Shown here: positions 8,072 through 17,138 of the stretch, piece after piece
Layout: each line of letters opens with the position of its first letter
Numbering within the stretch: the first letter of the stretch is position 1
NCBI RefSeq assembly: GCF_030068615.1
Contig: NZ_JASJOC010000001.1
Coordinates: 682,001-746,000 of the forward strand
Source of the DNA: Halostagnicola sp. A-GB9-2
GTDB lineage: Archaea > Halobacteriota > Halobacteria > Halobacteriales > Natrialbaceae
Direction of reading: 5' to 3'
Length of the DNA: 64,000 nucleotides
Made by a program: the position numbers and the translations under genes
The notes under the pieces: model-generated
The model's input: only the letters and a program-made list of their open reading frames with translations
Told to the model about the DNA's origin: nothing
Databases searched by the model: none

Positions 8072-9409
8072 TTACAGTTCCGCCGCGACTTCGCTCAAGA
8101 CCTCAGTCTCGACGAAGACGACGACGTGATCGCCGAGCTCCACGGTCGTCTCGCCACGCGGGGTGATCAACTCGCCGTCTCGAGTGATCGCACCGATGAC
8201 GACGCCGTCCGGGAGTTTTGAGATGGCATCTCGAATGCGGTTGCCGAACAGCAGACTGTCGTGGTCGATTTCGAACTCGAGCACTTCGGCGCGGTCCGAC
8301 TCGAGCATCGCGACGTTTTCGGTTCGCTGCTCGCGGGTGTAGCGCGTGATCTCCTCGGAGGTGACGAGTCGCGGATTGACGGCCACGTCGATGCCGACCG
8401 TCTCGAAGAGGTCGACGTACTCGCCGTACTCGACGACGCCGACGGTTCGTTCGACGCCGATGCGTTTCGCGAGCAACGAGACGAGCAGGTTTTTTTCGTC
8501 GCTGTCTAAGGCCGCGACGACGATGTCAGACTCGTCGATGTGCTCGCGGACGAGAAAGTCGATATCGGTCGCGTCGCTTTCGAGAACGAGCGTCTCCGGC
8601 AGGCACTCGGCGAGCTCTCGAGCGCGTTCGTGGTCCTCTTCGATCAGACGAGGGGACAGTCCTTCTTCTTCGAACAGCCGAGCCGTCTGGTAGCCGATTT
8701 CGCTGCCGCCGACGATGACGATCTCGTTTGCGTCCTCGAGCGTCGGTGCGGGGGTAAGCGAACTGGCGAACCCGCGAACGCTCTCCGAAGAGCCGATGAC
8801 GACGATCGCGTCGTCGGGTTCGATTACCGTCTCCCCCGTCGGGATGACGACGTCGTCGTCGCGAAAGATTGCGGCGAACGTCAGCGACTCGTACCGATCG
8901 GCTTCCGAGACGGTCTCGCCGGCGATCGGACTCTCCGGGTCGACCTCGAACTCCGCCATCTGGACGAGGCCGTCGGCGAACGTGTCGACGTCGTGTGCGC
9001 CGGGAAGACCGGCGATCTTGACGATCGTCTCCGCGGTGTGGAGGTTCGTACAGACCATGAAGTCGACGCCGAACGCGCCGTCGGCCTGTTCCCAGGTCCG
9101 CAACAGCGTCGTGTTCTTCACTCGAGCGATCGTGAACGGATCGTCGACCGTTTTCGCCGCACCGCAGACGACGATGTTCGTCTCGTCGCCGTCGGTACTC
9201 GCGATCACCATGTCCGCGTCCTCGATGCCCGCCTCCTCGAGGGTGCTTCGCGTGGTCCCGTCGCCTTCGATGGCGAGGACGTCCAGCGAGTACGTGATCG
9301 ATTCGACACGTTCGGAGTCGCTGTCGACGACGACGACGTCGTGGTCGTCGGCGAGCCCCGCCGCGATGTTCGAGCCGACCTCACCTGCGCCGACGATGAT
9401 TATCCGCAC
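8072..9409 (-). CDS. trkA: Trk potassium uptake regulatory protein TrkA (duplicated RCK)
   Basis: A 445-aa cytosolic regulator of the Trk/Ktr K+ channel made of two tandem RCK units. The first Rossmann domain starts IIIVGAGEVGSNIAAGLA, followed by DSDSERV and EGDGTTRSTLEEAG. A TrkA_C domain with VIPTGETVIEPDDAIVVIG comes next. A second Rossmann domain begins IVIVGGSEIGYQTARLF, and the closing TrkA_C has GDHVVVFVETEVL. NAD(H) or ATP binding gates K+ flow, which matters in haloarchaea because KCl is the main cytoplasmic osmolyte. No trkH gene is adjacent. Confidence 0.92.
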   Translation of the reverse strand: MRIIIVGAGEVGSNIAAGLADDHDVVVVDSDSERVESITYSLDVLAIEGDGTTRSTLEEAGIEDADMVIASTDGDETNIVVCGAAKTVDDPFTIARVKNTTLLRTWEQADGAFGVDFMVCTNLHTAETIVKIAGLPGAHDVDTFADGLVQMAEFEVDPESPIAGETVSEADRYESLTFAAIFRDDDVVIPTGETVIEPDDAIVVIGSSESVRGFASSLTPAPTLEDANEIVIVGGSEIGYQTARLFEEEGLSPRLIEEDHERARELAECLPETLVLESDATDIDFLVREHIDESDIVVAALDSDEKNLLVSLLAKRIGVERTVGVVEYGEYVDLFETVGIDVAVNPRLVTSEEITRYTREQRTENVAMLESDRAEVLEFEIDHDSLLFGNRIRDAISKLPDGVVIGAITRDGELITPRGETTVELGDHVVVFVETEVLSEVAAEL

Positions 9410-9517
9410 GTGAGCGCCACCTGCAACATGCGAATAGCTATTCGATGAAGGTGTAAGTCCGTTTCTATCCCTCGAAGTTATTCCTCCGGCAGAAAGTAGC
9501 GGTCCGTACCGGGACGA

Positions 9518-10048
9518 TCACGGCGTCTCGTGTACCCTGAGTTCGACCTCGCGGGGCTCGCCTTCGATATCTGTGACGAGTCGCTGGACGACTGTGCGAG
9601 CTTCCTCGAGTAGTCGCGGCTGCACCTTGCCGATCACCCAATCGAGCGAGACGAATCGGGGGAGCGAGATCGCGTTGCCGTCCGCCGAGTGGGGGTCGTA
9701 CACCGCCTCGAAGTAGATACGACTGGCCGTTTCGACGCCCTCGGGAGCGGCTTCGGGTTCCGACTCGACCCGCCACGTTCCGCGAGCGTCGATATCCTTG
9801 CGGAGCTCCCATTCGAGGGAGTGGGGATTGTCGACGGCGACGACCTCCGAGCGGGCGGTGTAGCCGAGTTTCCACCAGGCGAGCCGAAGGTCGTAGATCG
9901 CGCCGACGCCGCCCGCGTCGCCCTCGCGGCGCTTGCGAACGGACTCGAGGTGTTCCGTATACCGCGGATACTCGGTGAAAGCGACGACGTAGGGGAAGAC
10001 GTCCTCGGGCGGACGGTGAACGACGGTGCTGAGGAGGATCCTGTCCAC
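9518..10048 (-). CDS. SRPBCC (START/RatA-like) family protein
   Basis: This 176-aa protein has the helix-grip pattern of the SRPBCC superfamily. It begins MDRILLSTVVHRPPEDVFPYV, runs through FTEYPRYTEHLESV and a strand-rich middle with WKLGYTARSEVVAVDNP, and ends in a long amphipathic helix, KVQPRLLEEARTVVQRL. The family binds hydrophobic ligands such as polyketides, lipids or quinones. Haloarchaeal paralogues are numerous and mostly uncharacterised, so no ligand is proposed. It is divergent from the FAD oxidoreductase at 10145. Confidence 0.75.
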   Translation of the reverse strand: MDRILLSTVVHRPPEDVFPYVVAFTEYPRYTEHLESVRKRREGDAGGVGAIYDLRLAWWKLGYTARSEVVAVDNPHSLEWELRKDIDARGTWRVESEPEAAPEGVETASRIYFEAVYDPHSADGNAISLPRFVSLDWVIGKVQPRLLEEARTVVQRLVTDIEGEPREVELRVHETP

Positions 10049-10114
10049 AGTGTCACTATGGCCGCGCTGAACGTAAGAATTTCCGTATAGTCGCGATTCG
10101 AAGGAGTCACTAGC

Positions 10115-10122
10115 TTTCTATA
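10115..10122 (+). promoter_or_regulatory. TATA-like box upstream of the FAD oxidoreductase
   Basis: TTTCTATA ends 22 bases before the ATG at 10145, the distance expected if transcription starts at or next to the start codon, as in many leaderless haloarchaeal genes. Confidence 0.45.
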
Positions 10123-10144
10123 CACCGGACGAAAACACCTGACT

Positions 10145-10900
10145 ATGCGAGACATTTGTATCGTCGGCGGCGGCGTCGCCGGACTCGCCGCATCGATCTT
10201 CACCGCTCGAGCAGGGCTGGATACCATCGTCATCGACGGCGGAGAATCCATCCTCGCCCGTAACGCCAGCCTCGAGAACTACCCCGGCTTTCCGGACGGA
10301 ATCGATGCACGGCGGTACCTGCGCCTCGTCCACGAACAGGCACAGAACGCGGGCGTCGAAGTCGAACTCGGACGCGTCTCGAGCGTCGAGCAAATCGACG
10401 AGACGGATCCCGAATCGGGGTTCGTCCTCGAGACCGAGGGCGGCGAGCCGATCGAAGCCCAACGGGTGATCGCCGCCTCGTGGTCCGACAGCGAGTATCT
10501 GGTCCCGCTGGACGTGGGTCGAATGCAACGCGGGAGCAAGCACTACGTGAGCGTCGACGAAGACGGACGAACCGCCGTCGAGGGAGTCTACGCGGCGGGG
10601 CGTCTCGCCGGCGAACCACACCAGACGATCGTCGCCGCCGGCCACGGCTCGAAAGTCGGGCTGACAGCGATCCACGATTCGGACGTCAACTTCTATCACG
10701 ACTGGGTCGTCCCCGAGGGATACTTTACCGGCCGTGACCGTGACGTGCCGCCGGGCTGTGAAGAGATCGACGACGAGGAACGGCTTCGACGGGACGAAGC
10801 GGCCCGAGAGACGATCCTCGAGGCCTTCGAGGAACCGCTCGAGGAGAAGCCGACGATGCATCCCAGCGTGGATCGAGAGGAGGAAAACAGCGGTCTGTAG
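10145..10900 (+). CDS. Thioredoxin-reductase-like FAD-dependent oxidoreductase, short form
   Basis: This 251-aa flavoprotein starts with the FAD dinucleotide-binding loop IVGGGVAGLAASIF and has the TrxR-like ENYPGFPDGI segment. Its C-terminal FAD site is TAVEGVYAAGRLAGEPHQTIVAAGHG. At about 250 aa it is shorter than typical thioredoxin reductases (~310-340 aa). It shows neither the redox CxxC nor a clear central NADPH-binding GxGxxA domain. It is therefore an FAD-binding relative whose electron partner is unknown, not a classical TrxR. A ~65-aa charged tail follows the FAD domain. Confidence 0.75.
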   Translation: MRDICIVGGGVAGLAASIFTARAGLDTIVIDGGESILARNASLENYPGFPDGIDARRYLRLVHEQAQNAGVEVELGRVSSVEQIDETDPESGFVLETEGGEPIEAQRVIAASWSDSEYLVPLDVGRMQRGSKHYVSVDEDGRTAVEGVYAAGRLAGEPHQTIVAAGHGSKVGLTAIHDSDVNFYHDWVVPEGYFTGRDRDVPPGCEEIDDEERLRRDEAARETILEAFEEPLEEKPTMHPSVDREEENSGL

Positions 10901-10966
10901 CCACACGTGACAACGCCGGTTATCCCTCGCTACGCTTAACATACCTCCCCCGAGAAAGACAAACGA

Positions 10967-12202
10967 ATGCTCGAGGGAGTCAACGTCGCGCTCGGGGTGT
11001 CAGGATCGATCGCCGCCGTCAAGACGGTCGAACTCGCCCACGAACTGCGACGTCGGGGTGCCGAAGTTCGTGGCGTGATGACCGACAGCGCCCGGGGAAT
11101 CATCCATCCGTGGGCGCTCGAGTTCGCCACGGAGAACGATGTCGTGACGGAGATCACGGGCGGCGTCGAGCACGTCGAGTTGTGCGGCTACGACGGCTGG
11201 GCCGACGTCCTGCTGATCGCGCCGGCGACGGCGAACACGGTCGGAAAGATCGCCGGCGCCGTCGACGACACGCCGGTGACAACGTGTGCGACGACCGCGC
11301 TGGGAGCGGATACGTCAGTCGTCATCGCCCCCGCCATGCACGAACCGATGTACGACCATCCTGGCGTCCTCGAGGCGATCGAAACCGTCGACGACTGGGG
11401 CGTCGAGTTCGTCGATCCCCGGATCGAGGAGGGAAAAGCGAAGATAGCCAGCGAGGAAGCCATCGTCTGTGAAACCGCTCGAGCGGTCGGCGACCGCTCG
11501 CTCGAGGGCGAACACGTCGTTGTCACGAGCGGCGCGACCAGCGAGTCGATCGATCCCGTCCGAGTGCTGACGAACCGCTCGTCGGGACGGATGGGACGAG
11601 CCGTCGCGCGGGCCTGTTACGTTCGCGGCGCGGACGTGACGCTCGTCCACGGCGTCGTCGGGACACAATCCATCGCTCGAGCATCGGCGATCGCCGGCGC
11701 GTCGGCGGCTACCGACGGCGGAGCCGAACTTCCGTATGCCGCCCTCGAGCAGGTCCAAACCGCCGGGGAAATGCTCGAGGCGACGATCGAGCGCTGCTCG
11801 ACCGGCGACGCGCTCGTTTCGGCGGCGGCGATCGGCGACTACACGGTCGAGTCGAGCGCCGAAAAGCTTCGCTCCGGAGCGGACCGAACGCTCGATCTCG
11901 AGCCAACGGCAAAGGTGATCGACGAAGTCCGGGAACGATATCCGAATCTCCCGATAGTCGGCTTCAAGACCGAAACGACCGGCGACGACGAGGCGATGAT
12001 CGAAACGGCGCGAACGAGCCTCGATCGCACGGATCTAACGTTCGTCGTCGCGAACGACGCGAGCGTTATGGGCTCGGATCGGACCCGCGCACTACTAGTC
12101 CACGAGGAGAACGCGGCGCGCTATGAGGGAACGAAGGCCGGACTCGGCGGCGAGATCGCCGAATCACTCGCCGTCGTTCTCGGGAACGAGGCCTCGATCT
12201 GA
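10967..12202 (+). CDS. coaBC: Bifunctional phosphopantothenoylcysteine decarboxylase / phosphopantothenate-cysteine ligase
   Basis: A 411-aa fusion enzyme of coenzyme A synthesis that couples cysteine to 4'-phosphopantothenate and decarboxylates the product. The N-terminal CoaC flavoprotein half begins VNVALGVSGSIAAVKTVELA and carries LLIAPATANTVGKIAGAVDD and a PAMHEPMYDHP substrate loop. The C-terminal CoaB half starts near residue 183 with VVTSGATSESIDPVRVLTNR and SSGRMG, then SAAAIGDYTV and VGFKTETTGDD. The length matches archaeal CoaBC. A GCTTAACATA box 25 bp upstream suggests a short leader. Confidence 0.93.
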   Translation: MLEGVNVALGVSGSIAAVKTVELAHELRRRGAEVRGVMTDSARGIIHPWALEFATENDVVTEITGGVEHVELCGYDGWADVLLIAPATANTVGKIAGAVDDTPVTTCATTALGADTSVVIAPAMHEPMYDHPGVLEAIETVDDWGVEFVDPRIEEGKAKIASEEAIVCETARAVGDRSLEGEHVVVTSGATSESIDPVRVLTNRSSGRMGRAVARACYVRGADVTLVHGVVGTQSIARASAIAGASAATDGGAELPYAALEQVQTAGEMLEATIERCSTGDALVSAAAIGDYTVESSAEKLRSGADRTLDLEPTAKVIDEVRERYPNLPIVGFKTETTGDDEAMIETARTSLDRTDLTFVVANDASVMGSDRTRALLVHEENAARYEGTKAGLGGEIAESLAVVLGNEASI

Positions 12203-12280
12203 CGAGTGCTCGATCGAATACCCGCGTTACTGAAATTATCGGTTCTTCAACTGATTCCGTCGGTGGCCGAGGGATCGTCA

Positions 12281-12288
12281 ACTTTTAC
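12281..12288 (+). promoter_or_regulatory. TATA-like box upstream of hpt
   Basis: ACTTTTAC is centred about 27 bases before the ATG at 12312, compatible with leaderless transcription of hpt. Confidence 0.45.
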
Positions 12289-12311
12289 TCCCTAACCGAC
12301 TCATCCACGAC

Positions 12312-12878
12312 ATGGATCAGTTACAACGGTCGTTGCTCGAGGCCCCGATTATCGAGAAAGAGGGTTATCATTACTTCGTGCATCCGATCAGCGACGGCGT
12401 TCCGAAACTCGATCCCGGCCTCCTGCGAGAGATCGTTATTCGGATTATTCGGAAAGCGAACCTCGAGGAGGTCGACCGTATCGTCACGCCCGCGGCCATG
12501 GGAATCCATATTTCTACTGCCGTGTCTCTGATGACGGACATCCCGCTGACGGTGATCCGAAAGCGAAAGTACGGCCTCGAAGACGAAGTTGCGATTTCCC
12601 AGCAGACCGGCTACTCGGAAAACGAGATGTACATCAACGACGTTCGCGAGGGCGAGCGCGTCCTCGTTCTCGACGACGTGCTCTCGACCGGCGGCACGCT
12701 CGCGGCCGTCCTCGAGGCCCTAGACGGTATTGGTGCCGAGGTAATCGACACGGTTGCGGTCATCAAGAAAGTCGGCGGCGAGAACAAAGTCGCTGACATC
12801 GACCATCATGTCAAAACCTTGATTAACGTCGATGTCGTCGACGGAGAGGTCGTTATCGTCGACGAACAAGGAGACTGA
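12312..12878 (+). CDS. hpt: Hypoxanthine/guanine phosphoribosyltransferase (archaeal type)
   Basis: This 188-aa purine salvage enzyme converts hypoxanthine or guanine plus PRPP to IMP or GMP. The PRPP-binding loop is [20 protein letters not shown] and the PPi loop region is [16 protein letters not shown]. The N-terminus [21 protein letters not shown] and the overall length match archaeal HGPRTases, which are closer to adenine PRTases than to bacterial Hpt. It is a monocistronic gene with a near-leaderless promoter. Base specificity is taken from the family. Confidence 0.88.
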   Translation: MDQLQRSLLEAPIIEKEGYHYFVHPISDGVPKLDPGLLREIVIRIIRKANLEEVDRIVTPAAMGIHISTAVSLMTDIPLTVIRKRKYGLEDEVAISQQTGYSENEMYINDVREGERVLVLDDVLSTGGTLAAVLEALDGIGAEVIDTVAVIKKVGGENKVADIDHHVKTLINVDVVDGEVVIVDEQGD

Positions 12879-12964
12879 TCACGGTCCCGAAAATTCGGCC
12901 GACGGAATATTTAATTCGATTTGAAACAACAACAGAGTGTGTATCCGAGTCACATGGTTGAGTC

Positions 12965-14929
12965 ATGAACCAATGGGACAACCGGTCGTCGAAGGCCCTA
13001 ACTCGTCGCCAACTGCTCTCCGGGGTCGGTTCGGCCGTCGTTGTAACCACGGCAGGCTGTCTCACCGAGGACGACGAAGTGTCGTTTCCCCTCGGGGTTC
13101 AGTTAGAGGTCGATACGGACAACAGCGACCGACTCGAGTGGACAGCCGCTATCGCCCAGATGATGGAGAGCACCGGCTACTTCGAGGTCGATGTCGAAGA
13201 GCACGATTTCGACGATTTCCTCGAGCGGGTTTTCGAAGACGACTACCCCCAGTACGGACACGTTCCGTTTCTCAGCCTCTCGGGGACCTTCAATCCGGAG
13301 AGTTACTGTGACTCGCTCCACGGGACGGCGAACCGAGGGCAATGTTGCAACCTGAACGGACTCGGATACGACGAACTCGACGAACTGATCGATCGCGCCC
13401 GATTCGGAACGGATGTCGCCGACGACCCCCAACTCCGGGAACGGCGATACGACGAGGTCTGGCACGAGTTAGCCGAGTTCCGGGGAAGCTCCATCATTAC
13501 ATTCCTCACAGAGGAGTACGTTCGACGGGCGGCCGTCCGCGGGTTCTCCCCGTACCCGTTTTCGGAGTGGACACTGAAATATGCGCTCCACTCTCCGTCA
13601 GAAGAAGCCTTGACCTGGGTAGATCGGAACGCACAGCGCCCGGCTGAGACTGACTGGTCGGACTACCAGGAAGGTGGCACGCTTCGGTACGGAATCGGTG
13701 CGAACATCAGTTCGTTCGATCCACCGTATAGCACAGATACGCACTCGGTGGCGGCACAATCGCTTATTTTCGAAGGGCTGACCACGATGGATGCCGAGGG
13801 GAACATCTATCCCTGGCTCGCAAAACGGTACGAGGCGTTAGACGTCCAAGATATCGACCGCAGGGCGTACGAACCGTATATGACAACCGTCCCGACCGAC
13901 GAAAAAGGCGTTCTCGAGTTCGGCGAGGGCGGCCCGGTGCAAGCGGTCGCGGTTCACCCGGACGACGACCGAATCGACGACGACGAGGCCCGCGTGCTCA
14001 CGCCAGAAGGCGCAGCCGACGCGGTCGACGAGGGCGTCTACGGAATGCAGTACCGATACCACCTTCAAGAGGGCGTCGCGTTCCACAACGGCGAGGAACT
14101 GACCGCCGACCACGTCGTTTCGACGGTCGAGCGGTACGAAAACTCCGACATGTCATCGCAGACGTTCGATTCGGTGCTCCACGTCGATGCCGTCGACGAG
14201 TACACCGTCGATATCTACGCGCAGGTCCCGGACGCCGAGGCCGAACGAGAACTGCCCGGTTTCGAGATTCACGCGCTCGAGCAGGCGGAGCTGGGGGCCA
14301 ACGAAATCGATCCGCTCGAGGGAGAAGCACCGATCGGGACCGGTCCCTACGAGTTCGAGGAGTTCGAAGACGGACAGTACTTCGTGGCGACAAAAAACGA
14401 CGGGTACTGGCTCGAGGAGAACGGGCTCGACACCCTCGAGTGGTACGACGGCCCCGACGGGTTCCCCGCCGGGCCCGTAATCGACGAGATCGACATCGAC
14501 ATCATTTCGGACGATTCGACTCGGAGCGCCGCCCTGCAGAACGGAGAAATCGACGTGACGTTCGGGCTCGTCTCTTCGACGCTCAACGAGTACGACTCGG
14601 ACGACGGTTATATCGTCGATTCGGTCCAGAGCGGCGGCTATCAGTTCTTCCAGTATCCCGTCACCGTCGAGCCCTGGGACGACCACCGACTCCGAAAGGC
14701 CGTCAATCACCTCGTTCCTCGAGAACAGATCGTCGACGAAGTCCTCGACGGCTGGGGAGAGCCGGCCTGGACGATGCTCCCGGAACTCGCACATGGGACG
14801 GGCACGGCCGATTACGACGCGCTCGAGTCCGAGCTTCGGGAGAAAAACGAGTTCGATCCGGACGCCGCAGTCGAGTTGATAAAGGAAGTCATCGAAGATC
14901 GTGGGTACGACTCGAGCGTCCAACAATGA
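12965..14929 (+). CDS. Peptide-type ABC transporter substrate-binding lipoprotein with circularly permuted domain order
   Basis: A 654-aa extracytoplasmic binding protein. It has a Tat-type leader (TRRQLL) and a lipobox-like TTAGC with Cys32. Residues ~42-225 resemble the C-terminal lobe of the neighbouring binding protein (23688-25706): matching landmarks include YCDSLHG/CCNLNG, RARFGTDVADD, and YDEVWHELAEF. Residue 237 onward (GGTLRYGI) follows the normal N-terminal order: FHNGEELTA, PIGTGPYEF, and REQIVDEVLDGWG near the end. The protein stops where a normal SBP_bac_5 protein would enter its C-terminal lobe. The two halves are therefore in swapped order. It overlaps the next permease start by 4 bp (ATGA). 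Confidence 0.85.
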   Translation: MNQWDNRSSKALTRRQLLSGVGSAVVVTTAGCLTEDDEVSFPLGVQLEVDTDNSDRLEWTAAIAQMMESTGYFEVDVEEHDFDDFLERVFEDDYPQYGHVPFLSLSGTFNPESYCDSLHGTANRGQCCNLNGLGYDELDELIDRARFGTDVADDPQLRERRYDEVWHELAEFRGSSIITFLTEEYVRRAAVRGFSPYPFSEWTLKYALHSPSEEALTWVDRNAQRPAETDWSDYQEGGTLRYGIGANISSFDPPYSTDTHSVAAQSLIFEGLTTMDAEGNIYPWLAKRYEALDVQDIDRRAYEPYMTTVPTDEKGVLEFGEGGPVQAVAVHPDDDRIDDDEARVLTPEGAADAVDEGVYGMQYRYHLQEGVAFHNGEELTADHVVSTVERYENSDMSSQTFDSVLHVDAVDEYTVDIYAQVPDAEAERELPGFEIHALEQAELGANEIDPLEGEAPIGTGPYEFEEFEDGQYFVATKNDGYWLEENGLDTLEWYDGPDGFPAGPVIDEIDIDIISDDSTRSAALQNGEIDVTFGLVSSTLNEYDSDDGYIVDSVQSGGYQFFQYPVTVEPWDDHRLRKAVNHLVPREQIVDEVLDGWGEPAWTMLPELAHGTGTADYDALESELREKNEFDPDAAVELIKEVIEDRGYDSSVQQ

Positions 14930-15879
14930 GCCTTCGACGGTTTATCGTTCGACGGCTGTTGTTGATCGTTCCGATCCTCTTTGGCGTCTCGGTGATCACG
15001 TTTTCGCTCGTTCATTTGACGCCGGGCGATCCGATCAGCCGAATGGTCGCCCAGAACCCGAACGTGGCACCGGCCGACGAGGCGCAACTTCGCGCACAGT
15101 ACGGCCTCGACGGACCGGTCTGGGAGCAGTACCTGACCTGGATCGGAAACGTCGTAACCGGAGACCTCGGCGATGTCTACGGGACGAACCGAACGGTCTC
15201 GGAAGTACTTTTCCTCCGGCTCCCCGAAACCGTCGCACTCGGCGTCTTCGGCTGGCTATTTGCCCTCGGCATCGCGATTCCGACCGGGGTGTACGCCGCC
15301 GTCCGAAAGGGGACGGTCGGAGACACTGTCAGCCGCGTTGTCGCCCTGTCGGGGGCGTCGGTTCCGAACTTCTGGCTCGGACTCCTGTTGATCCTCGCGT
15401 TCGTTCTCTGGGCGGGGTGGTGGAACGTCCAGCCACCGCGAGAACCGCTCTACCATCCGTCGATGCTGTGGCACCTGATACTGCCCGGAATTACGGTCGG
15501 GACGGCCGCCTGCGCGTCTATCATGCGAGTGCTTCGGAGCTCGATGGCGGAGGAACTGAACAAGGAATACACCACCGCCGCCAGGGCGAAAGGACTTCCG
15601 GAGCGCCAGGTCGTCTACAAACACGTTCTTCGCAACTCGCTGAGCTCCGTGGTTACGCTCGTGGCAACGTTGACGGCCGGTATCGTCGCAGGCGCTATCG
15701 TCGTCGAGGTCGTGTTCGCCTGGCCCGGGCTCGGACAGGAACTCGTCGAAGCGATTCACGGCCACGAGATTAACCTCGTCGTAGCGATCACGCTGTTTAC
15801 CGGCTTGTTCGTCGTCCTCTGTAACTTACTCGCGGACATCATCTATGCCGTGCTCGATCCGAGGATCAGATATGAGTAA
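14926..15879 (+). CDS. dppB: Dipeptide/oligopeptide ABC transporter permease, DppB type
   Basis: A 317-aa six-helix permease. It begins MSLRRFIVRRLLLIVPILFG and has the DppB signature LVHLTPGDP. The cytoplasmic EAA loop (EYTTAARAKGLPERQVVYKH) is the contact point for the ATPase. The start overlaps the binding-protein stop as ATGA at 14926-14929. It is clearly paralogous to the permease at 22704-23660, sharing VPNFWLGL/IPNFWLGL, MRVLRSSMAEELNKEY/MRIMRTSMAEELNKEY and VVEVVFAWPGLG. This operon has no ATPase gene, so it may borrow those encoded at 18964-21673. Confidence 0.92.
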   Translation: MSLRRFIVRRLLLIVPILFGVSVITFSLVHLTPGDPISRMVAQNPNVAPADEAQLRAQYGLDGPVWEQYLTWIGNVVTGDLGDVYGTNRTVSEVLFLRLPETVALGVFGWLFALGIAIPTGVYAAVRKGTVGDTVSRVVALSGASVPNFWLGLLLILAFVLWAGWWNVQPPREPLYHPSMLWHLILPGITVGTAACASIMRVLRSSMAEELNKEYTTAARAKGLPERQVVYKHVLRNSLSSVVTLVATLTAGIVAGAIVVEVVFAWPGLGQELVEAIHGHEINLVVAITLFTGLFVVLCNLLADIIYAVLDPRIRYE

Positions 15880-16933
15880 GGGACGAACCGAGCGCGGCCG
15901 AATACGAATAACCGGATTCGATACCGAGCCCGTCACCGATCGGGAGAATTCGAACGATCCGGCAGAACTGACCGATCGGGGGAAGAAAACGCGCACCGAA
16001 TCACCCCGGCGCTGGCAACGCGGAGTGTGGCAATTCAGTCGAAACCGTTCGGCACTGATCGGTCTCTGCATCGTCGTCTCGATGTCGATCGTCGCGATCC
16101 TCGCTCGTCCGATCGAGATCTGGGGCGTGACCGTCCAGCCGGTCTCGCTCGCACCGTATCCGCCCTCGGATATCCTCTGGCTCACGCACGACGTCTCGCC
16201 GTACGATCCGCCATCCGTTACACATCCGATGGGGATCGACGGCGAAGGCCGCGATATCTTCTCGAGGGTACTCGCCGGCGGTCGGTACAGCATCTCCATC
16301 GGCCTCATCGTCGTCCTGATCACGAGCACAGTGGGAGTCGTGTACGGTTCGATTTCGGGGTACTACGGCGGATGGATCGACGAGTTCCTGATGCGTCTCG
16401 TCGATATGATCCTCGCGTTTCCGGGGCTCGTACTCGCGCTTGCTATCGTTGCGATGTTCGGAAGCGGCTACTGGCAACTCGTGATCGCGTTCTCGCTGTT
16501 CGGGTGGGCGAGTTACGCTCGACTCATCCGCGGGGAAGTCCTGAACGTCAAAGAATCGGAGTACGTCGTCGCGGCGAAAGCGCTCGGAGCCGGCGATTTA
16601 TCGATCATATTCCGACACATCGTCCCGAACGCCATCCCGCCGGTGATCGTCCTCGCGACGCTCAACATCGGAACGGTCGTCATCGGCGTCGCCGCGCTTG
16701 GCTTTCTCGGCCTCGGTCTCTCGCCGGCGACCGCGGAGTGGGGGACGATGCTCGAGGGCGCTCGAGACTCGATCATCCACGGGCCGGGGGGCGACGTTCG
16801 CTGGTGGGTAACGGTCTTTCCCGGCGGTGCGATTTTCCTCTTCGTGCTGTCGATCAATCTGATCGGCGACGCGATCAACGATACGCTCGATACTCGAGAA
16901 TCCGATACAGCCGCGCGAAACGAGTTGTGGTGA
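15872..16933 (+). CDS. dppC: Dipeptide/oligopeptide ABC transporter permease, DppC type
   Basis: A 353-aa second permease subunit. A ~55-aa charged N-terminal cytoplasmic stretch precedes the first membrane helix (RSALIGLCIVVSMSIVAIL), and MGIDGEGRDIFSRVLAGGRYS is the family motif. The EAA loop is YVVAAKALGAGDLSIIFRHI. The start at 15872 overlaps the DppB stop by 8 bp. It shares the odd TERGRI(R/Q)I(T/S)GF N-terminal motif with the DppC at 21673-22695, so the whole B-C pair is duplicated in the convergent cluster. The gene is followed by a structured repeat. Confidence 0.92.
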   Translation: MSKGRTERGRIRITGFDTEPVTDRENSNDPAELTDRGKKTRTESPRRWQRGVWQFSRNRSALIGLCIVVSMSIVAILARPIEIWGVTVQPVSLAPYPPSDILWLTHDVSPYDPPSVTHPMGIDGEGRDIFSRVLAGGRYSISIGLIVVLITSTVGVVYGSISGYYGGWIDEFLMRLVDMILAFPGLVLALAIVAMFGSGYWQLVIAFSLFGWASYARLIRGEVLNVKESEYVVAAKALGAGDLSIIFRHIVPNAIPPVIVLATLNIGTVVIGVAALGFLGLGLSPATAEWGTMLEGARDSIIHGPGGDVRWWVTVFPGGAIFLFVLSINLIGDAINDTLDTRESDTAARNELW

Positions 16934-16941
16934 CGGTCCTG

Positions 16942-17022
16942 ATAGGGTCGGTTGTCAGTCATTTCCGGCCAGTCGCCACCCCGCTCTGGCGACAAACCGG
17001 TACACAGGGACAACCGACCTAT
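16942..17022. repeat. Structured interspersed repeat, copy 1
   Basis: An 81-bp unit bounded by near-perfect inverted ends, ATAGGGTCGGTTGT and ACAACCGACCTAT. An internal stem GTCGCC/GGCGAC encloses ACCCCGCTCT. It sits 8 bp after the dppC stop codon and could act as a transcript terminator. A second copy in the same orientation lies at 18866-18964. No transposase is nearby, so it resembles a non-autonomous or REP-like element. Confidence 0.75.
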
Positions 17023-17138
17023 GAAAGCGGGGCACCGAAAACGATTACTCGGATACTTCTCACTCGATACCCGTCCGAGCATCCTGTTCCACCGCGAATC
17101 GTCGAATGACTTTTTGTGATAGACACACAGATGACAGT

